Source: an uncultured Chloroflexota bacterium
GTDB taxonomy: Bacteria; Chloroflexota; Anaerolineae; Aggregatilineales; Phototrophicaceae
Reading direction: 5' to 3'
DNA: 17,888 bases
Assembly (NCBI GenBank): GCA_937988705.1
Contig: CALKIA010000489.1
Span: forward strand, 1-17,888
The notes under the pieces were generated by a model. The model was not told the DNA's origin and did no database searches. It saw only the letters and a program-made list of their open reading frames with translations. Positions 12,784-17,888 of this stretch are shown here, piece after piece. The position numbers and the translations under genes were made by a program. Every line of letters starts with the position of its first letter. Positions within the stretch are counted from its first letter, which is position 1.

Positions 12784-13761
12784 TTAGTCCCCGCTGGTCG
12801 CGACCTTCGCCTCTTCGCTCAGGTCTTGCAGATCGCGTTCGCGCTCGCCCAGCCAGTTGACCGTCGCCAGCGCCGCCGCCGCGCCCTGACCGGACGCCGT
12901 GATCGCCTGCCGGAAGTAGTTGTCGTGAATCTCGCCGCCCGCGAATACGCCTTCGACGCTCGTGCGCATGAAATCGTCCACAATCATGTAGCCGAGATCA
13001 TCCACTTGGAGCTGCCTACCGAAAATACCGCTGTTCGGGTCATAGCCGACGAAGATAAACACGCCGTCAATGAGCTTGTCCTCGGTGGCATCCGTCTTCA
13101 CGTTATGCAGAGTCACATTGGTAACCTTGCCATCCCCGCCTTTGATTTCGTCGATGACCGTGTCATAGATGAACTTGATGCGCGGGTTCTCGAAGGCGCG
13201 CGTTTGCAGAGCGACGCTGGCGCGCAGCGTGTCCCGGCGATGCACCACCGTCACCGTGTTGGCGAACTTCGTCAGGAAGATCGCTTCCTGCAGCGCCGAG
13301 TCGCCGCCGCCCACGACGATGACATCCTTGCCGCGGAAGAAGAAGCCATCGCACGTCGCGCACCACGACACGCCGCGCCCGATGAACTGATCTTCGCCGG
13401 GAACATTCAGTTTACGCGGGGTCGCGCCAATCGTGACGATCACGGCATCCGCAAGATATTCGGTATTCTGTGTTTTGACGTGGAACGGTGACCCTTTGGT
13501 GAAATCCATTTCGGTCACGATATCATATTCAAATTCTGCGCCAAAGCGTTCGGCCTGGGCGCGAATGCGCTCGGCCAGTTCCGGCCCGGTGATACCTTCC
13601 GGGAAGCCGGGGAAATTATCGACATCATGGGTGGTGGCAATTTGTCCACCAAGCTGATTTCCAGTGATAACAACCGTGCTCAACTGGGCACGAGCCGTAT
13701 AGATAGCCGCGGTCAGCCCCGCTGGCCCCGACCCGATAATCAACACACGTACCTTGCGCAT
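12784..13761 (-). CDS. trxB: Thioredoxin reductase (NADPH)
   Basis: A flavoenzyme that passes electrons from NADPH to thioredoxin (325 residues, normal length). It has the FAD-binding GSGPAG (10-15), the redox-active Cys134-Ala-Thr-Cys137 in VSWCATCDGFFF, the NADPH-binding GGGDSA (151-156), and the phosphate-binding HRRDTLRAS (174-182). The C-terminal FAD motif reads FAGGEIHDNYFRQA (273-286); the usual Gly-Asp pair is Gly-Glu here, a conservative change that probably still contacts the flavin. The start ATG 13761 has GAGGA (complement of 13771-13775) 9 bases upstream, overlapping the stop codon of the anti-sigma-like gene, so the two are translationally linked. No thioredoxin gene is present in the window. 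It is followed by a hairpin terminator. Confidence 0.97.
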   Translation of the reverse strand: MRKVRVLIIGSGPAGLTAAIYTARAQLSTVVITGNQLGGQIATTHDVDNFPGFPEGITGPELAERIRAQAERFGAEFEYDIVTEMDFTKGSPFHVKTQNTEYLADAVIVTIGATPRKLNVPGEDQFIGRGVSWCATCDGFFFRGKDVIVVGGGDSALQEAIFLTKFANTVTVVHRRDTLRASVALQTRAFENPRIKFIYDTVIDEIKGGDGKVTNVTLHNVKTDATEDKLIDGVFIFVGYDPNSGIFGRQLQVDDLGYMIVDDFMRTSVEGVFAGGEIHDNYFRQAITASGQGAAAALATVNWLGERERDLQDLSEEAKVATSGD

Positions 13762-13774
13762 ACACCACTATCCT

Positions 13775-14020
13775 CTACGAAGCTGTCAGACCTTGATTTT
13801 CGGCGCGAACAATCGCCAGTAATGCCTCATACTCTTCGCGGCAGTCCGGGCAGCACAGGAGGTGCTCCTCGACCGCCGGCAGTAGGTCATGCGCGTCCGC
13901 GCCGCCCGCCACCAGTTCCGCGAAACAATTAAACTGTGAGCCACATGTCTCACAGTCAATGATCGTATCCAGATGAGCATCAAAAATACAATCGATTAGT
14001 TTACGCAGTTGATCGTCCAC
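13775..14020 (-). CDS. Cysteine-rich zinc-finger anti-sigma-factor-like protein
   Basis: An 81-residue protein with seven cysteines (11, 23, 26, 32, 56, 57, 60). It carries the ZAS signature His53-x3-Cys57-x2-Cys60 in EEHLLCCPDCREEYEALL, plus an upstream CETC (23-26). ZAS proteins bind ECF sigma factors through the helical domain around the zinc site, and thiol-sensitive members release sigma when the cysteines are oxidised. There is no membrane segment, so it is cytoplasmic, as is typical of redox-sensing members. The start is GTG 14020 with GGGGGA close upstream. It lies 215 bases downstream of a sigma factor gene on the same strand and 13 bases upstream of trxB, with the trxB ribosome binding site on its stop codon. 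Partnership with that sigma factor is inferred. Confidence 0.8.
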   Translation of the reverse strand: MDDQLRKLIDCIFDAHLDTIIDCETCGSQFNCFAELVAGGADAHDLLPAVEEHLLCCPDCREEYEALLAIVRAENQGLTAS

Positions 14021-14235
14021 CGCGTTCCCCCAACGTTCTGTTTTACGTGTCTATACAATCGGACGCCCCTACGCTAACCGATCTTACCGCGCGGAATTGC
14101 GGCTATTTGCCGAAAATCTTTTCCGGGTGATGACCGCCGTCTACGCTTCAGGCGACACGGAAGAGCACGGTTCTATCGTTCAAGTCCGCTTTCCCATGAT
14201 GAGGGGCTGTAGGGTTGAGGTTGTTTTTGCAGTCG
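14021..14235. other. 215-base spacer between sigma and anti-sigma genes
   Basis: No credible gene on either strand. It contains a family B repeat remnant (GGACGCCCCTAC, 14061-14072). A sequence TATAGA with AT-rich surroundings on the minus strand near 14052 may be part of a promoter for the anti-sigma-trxB pair, but I see no convincing -35. Confidence 0.5.
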
Positions 14236-14889
14236 CTATTCCTGAAACAGATTCAGCACGTAGTCAAGCGATAACCCCTGGGTTTCGAGGTGGGTACGCA
14301 GCTTGCGCCGCGCGTCGTGAATAAGCTTGTAGAGCGCATTGCGATTTGTCTGCATTTGCTCAGCGACAATTTCGAGCGGCACACCGCGCACCGCCACCGC
14401 GATCAGCGCCTGCTGCTGCCGTTCGGTCAGCACATCGTTGAGGGTCGACTGCACTTTAGCGAGAATTTCCGTTTGTTCGGCGGCGCGTTCTGGGCCGGGC
14501 GGTCGCGAACCGCCCACCAGCGTGGACGCGGGCGGCAGCACATCGCCGTCCGCCGTGATACTGTCGAGGCTGAAATCTTTGTAACGGGCGCGGCGCAAAT
14601 CGCTGATTGCCACCCGTACCGCGACCCGCGTCGCCCACGTGGTGAACAGGCTATCACCGCGAAAACTAGTGAGATTCTGCATCACCCGCAAGGTTGCGTC
14701 CTGCGCCATGTCCTGCGCCATCTGGGTCAATTCATGGGTCGACAAGCCAGACAAATCGCTGCGTTCGCGGCTTAGATAATAAAAAATGCCGCGCTGTAAG
14801 CGATTCTGCAGGTCTTGGATCGCCTCACCCTGTCGATCAGAGTCGCTCTGGAGATCGGCCAGCCACTCTTCATTTGTGCGTTCGGTCAT
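14236..14889 (-). CDS. ECF-type RNA polymerase sigma factor
   Basis: A sigma-70 family factor of the extracytoplasmic-function class (217 residues) that directs RNA polymerase to alternative promoters. Region 2 is at about 25-102, including FRGDSLFTTWATRVAVRVAISDLRR (77-101), the core-binding and -10-recognising part. A Pro/Gly-rich linker follows (115-135), then region 4 at about 145-202 with the helix-turn-helix LEIVAEQMQTNRNALYKLIHDARRKLRTHL (172-201) for -35 recognition. Region 3 is absent, as in ECF factors. ATG 14889 is preceded by AGGAT. It lies 69 bases after the FHA gene and upstream of a zinc-finger anti-sigma-like gene and trxB, all on the same strand. Its target promoters are unknown. 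Confidence 0.93.
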   Translation of the reverse strand: MTERTNEEWLADLQSDSDRQGEAIQDLQNRLQRGIFYYLSRERSDLSGLSTHELTQMAQDMAQDATLRVMQNLTSFRGDSLFTTWATRVAVRVAISDLRRARYKDFSLDSITADGDVLPPASTLVGGSRPPGPERAAEQTEILAKVQSTLNDVLTERQQQALIAVAVRGVPLEIVAEQMQTNRNALYKLIHDARRKLRTHLETQGLSLDYVLNLFQE

Positions 14890-14958
14890 GGGATCCTAAT
14901 CCGAAGTGCGCTTTGCCCATCGATGATAACACGTCCCATACACCGCAGCGCATGAGGA

Positions 14959-15468
14959 TTAGCTAAAGCGCTCGAATCGGATATTCAGCACCAGGAATCC
15001 CAGCCGAATTTCATCACCATCGCGCAAAATACGCGCCTGATTGGGGATAAGTTTCTGCCCGTTGAGGTAGGTTCCGTTGTCGCTGCCCTTATCCACCAGA
15101 TGAATCGCGCCGCCTTCCTTGCGGATGATCGCCGCGTGTCGGCGGGACACCCCTTTTTCGATCGCGTTGGCATCGGTGAGATCAATCTCCGGACGTTCGC
15201 CGTTGTCCGGGTTGACGCGGCCAATTCGCAGTTCGTTGATCGTTCCGGCGTCAAACACGAATACCTTATCAGCATCTTTGACCTTGAGAATCAGATTCGT
15301 TCGCGAATCAACTTTGGCTGATCCCCAACGCGGTGTTCCCGGTTCAATATCCGTGTTCCCCAGACCGCGCGTCGTCCCGACCGGATCCGCCTTAATGGGA
15401 AGACCACAGTGAGGACACGTGGTTACTGTTGGTTCAATTGGTCGCCCACACCAAGGACATTCTGTCAT
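14959..15468 (-). CDS. Zinc-ribbon plus FHA-domain protein
   Basis: A 169-residue signalling protein. An N-terminal zinc ribbon with Cys4, Cys7, Cys18 and Cys21 (CPWCG..CPHCG) is followed by a short linker and a forkhead-associated domain (about 58-167) that binds phosphothreonine peptides. FHA core residues are present: Gly83-Arg84 in LRIGR, Ser108-Arg-Arg-His111, and Asn131-Gly-Thr in SDNGTYLNG. I choose ATG 15468 because it puts the zinc ribbon at the N-terminus, as in related proteins, and has GAGAG just upstream; the longer frame to 15633 crosses the promoter region shared with ftsH. No Ser/Thr kinase is in the window. It is first in a same-strand series with the sigma factor, anti-sigma and trxB genes. 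Confidence 0.9.
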   Translation of the reverse strand: MTECPWCGRPIEPTVTTCPHCGLPIKADPVGTTRGLGNTDIEPGTPRWGSAKVDSRTNLILKVKDADKVFVFDAGTINELRIGRVNPDNGERPEIDLTDANAIEKGVSRRHAAIIRKEGGAIHLVDKGSDNGTYLNGQKLIPNQARILRDGDEIRLGFLVLNIRFERFS

Positions 15469-15545
15469 GAATCTCTCAACCTCAGTAATTTCACCGTACC
15501 TATTTATTTTATCCCTAGTATAAATTTTTCGATAGAAGATTATGA

Positions 15546-15560
15546 AGGATCGCTGATCCT
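15546..15560. promoter_or_regulatory. Operator-like palindrome between FHA and ftsH genes
   Basis: AGGATC-GCT-GATCCT, perfect 6-base arms with a 3-base centre, just upstream of the ftsH -35 box in the divergent intergenic region. A candidate binding site for a dimeric regulator. Confidence 0.4.
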
Positions 15561-15570
15561 CATATCTTGC

Positions 15571-15600
15571 ATGACAATAGTTGACTGTCTCGTGTATAAT
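15571..15600 (+). promoter_or_regulatory. ftsH promoter
   Basis: ATGACA (15571-15576), 18-base spacer, TATAAT (15595-15600): five of six and six of six matches to the sigma70 consensus. It gives a leader of about 80 bases before the GTG start. The surrounding 200 bases are AT-rich compared with the coding regions. Confidence 0.75.
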
Positions 15601-15686
15601 TTCGTTATGTTCATCAGACTTATCGTGCGGCATCTCCTACAAGACAGACTCCCCAACTCGTTCAAAAGGTTTGGAGACATTTTAGT

Positions 15687-17624
<1,938 letters not shown>

Positions 17625-17647
17625 TTCCACTTCAACACACAACACTT

Positions 17648-17673
17648 GGGACGAGGTTAACCTCGTCCCTTTT
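17648..17673 (+). terminator. ftsH terminator made of a family B palindrome
   Basis: GGGACGAGGTT (17648-17658) and its exact complement AACCTCGTCCC (17659-17669) form a perfect 22-base palindrome followed by TTTT (17670-17673), 23 bases after the ftsH stop codon. The arm GGGACGAGG is shared with the repeats at 4698 and 10173, so a repeat unit appears to serve as the terminator. Confidence 0.75.
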
Positions 17674-17888
17674 GATTCATCACCTCACCCTTCGTCAGCC
17701 CGTGACTTATCGTGTAGGTTCTATCCGACTGCTCCGGTCTTAACGCTTCCAAGCTGGCGATATTCTGCGGTTTTACCTGACGGCGTAGGTGACTTTGCCC
17801 CTCAAACGCTCATGCGCTCAGCGCGGGGATGCCTTGACCTGTCATGCCCCGCCATGATCCCGCCTGTGACATTCAACCTCCCCAAATT
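17674..17888. other. Gene-free right edge
   Basis: No coding frame of useful length on either strand and no recognisable RNA gene. A short imperfect direct repeat (CATGCCCCGCC at about 17843, CATGATCCCGCC at about 17853) is the only structure I noted. It may be the upstream region of a gene beyond the window. Confidence 0.4.

Noticed and set aside
15469..15633. N-terminal extension of the FHA protein
   Set aside because: It covers the AT-rich divergent promoter region including the ftsH promoter; the zinc ribbon begins directly at the later ATG.
17700..17888. Possible small RNA or tRNA at the right edge
   Set aside because: No cloverleaf, no terminator and no known consensus; only a weak imperfect direct repeat.

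Overview
The window looks like a chromosomal segment of a moderately GC-rich bacterium, most likely a member of the Chloroflexota (Anaerolineae-like). This is an inference from the protein style, from several conserved hypothetical proteins of a kind I associate with that phylum, and from intergenic spaces filled with two families of short palindromic repeats (CCCCTCTCC..GGAGAGGGG and GTAGGGAC..GTCCCTAC). No phylogenetic marker search was possible. There are no tRNA, rRNA or CRISPR loci and no intact transposase.

Layout. (1) 132-2561, minus strand: an alpha/beta hydrolase with a membrane anchor, signal peptidase II (lspA), and a lipoprotein of the type LspA processes. (2) 2649-9904, plus strand: a conserved hypothetical protein; a compact ArsR regulator-SRPBCC pair with its own palindromic promoter; a small hypothetical protein; an OsmC-family peroxidase-like protein directly behind a hairpin terminator; another hypothetical; the 2'-5' RNA ligase-like phosphodiesterase thpR behind a MITE-like inverted repeat; a HEAT-repeat/Yip1-type membrane protein; and a calcineurin-like metallophosphoesterase. 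(3) 9905-10444: a 540-base gene-free stretch made largely of nested palindromic repeats. (4) 10445-15468, minus strand (listed in order of transcription): a zinc-ribbon FHA protein, an ECF-type sigma factor, a cysteine-rich zinc-finger anti-sigma-like protein, thioredoxin reductase (trxB), a small helical protein translationally coupled to a retropepsin-like aspartic protease, and a GT-C (GT39-like) membrane glycosyltransferase. (5) 15687-17624, plus strand: the FtsH protease, divergent from the FHA gene, ending in a palindromic terminator.

How the genes may work together. The sigma / cysteine-rich anti-sigma / TrxB order resembles the SigR-RsrA-TrxB thiol-stress circuit of actinobacteria. 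OsmC adds a second thiol/peroxide function nearby, and FtsH and LspA are housekeeping envelope functions. The two most interesting points are the overlapping two-gene retropepsin module (12059-12680), which is bounded on both sides by near-identical hairpin elements, and the redox sigma/anti-sigma/trxB cluster. The palindromic repeats are also worth attention: their stems differ in sequence but keep their pairing, at least one sits exactly where the ftsH terminator is expected, and one lies inside a 113-base element with 17-base inverted termini.
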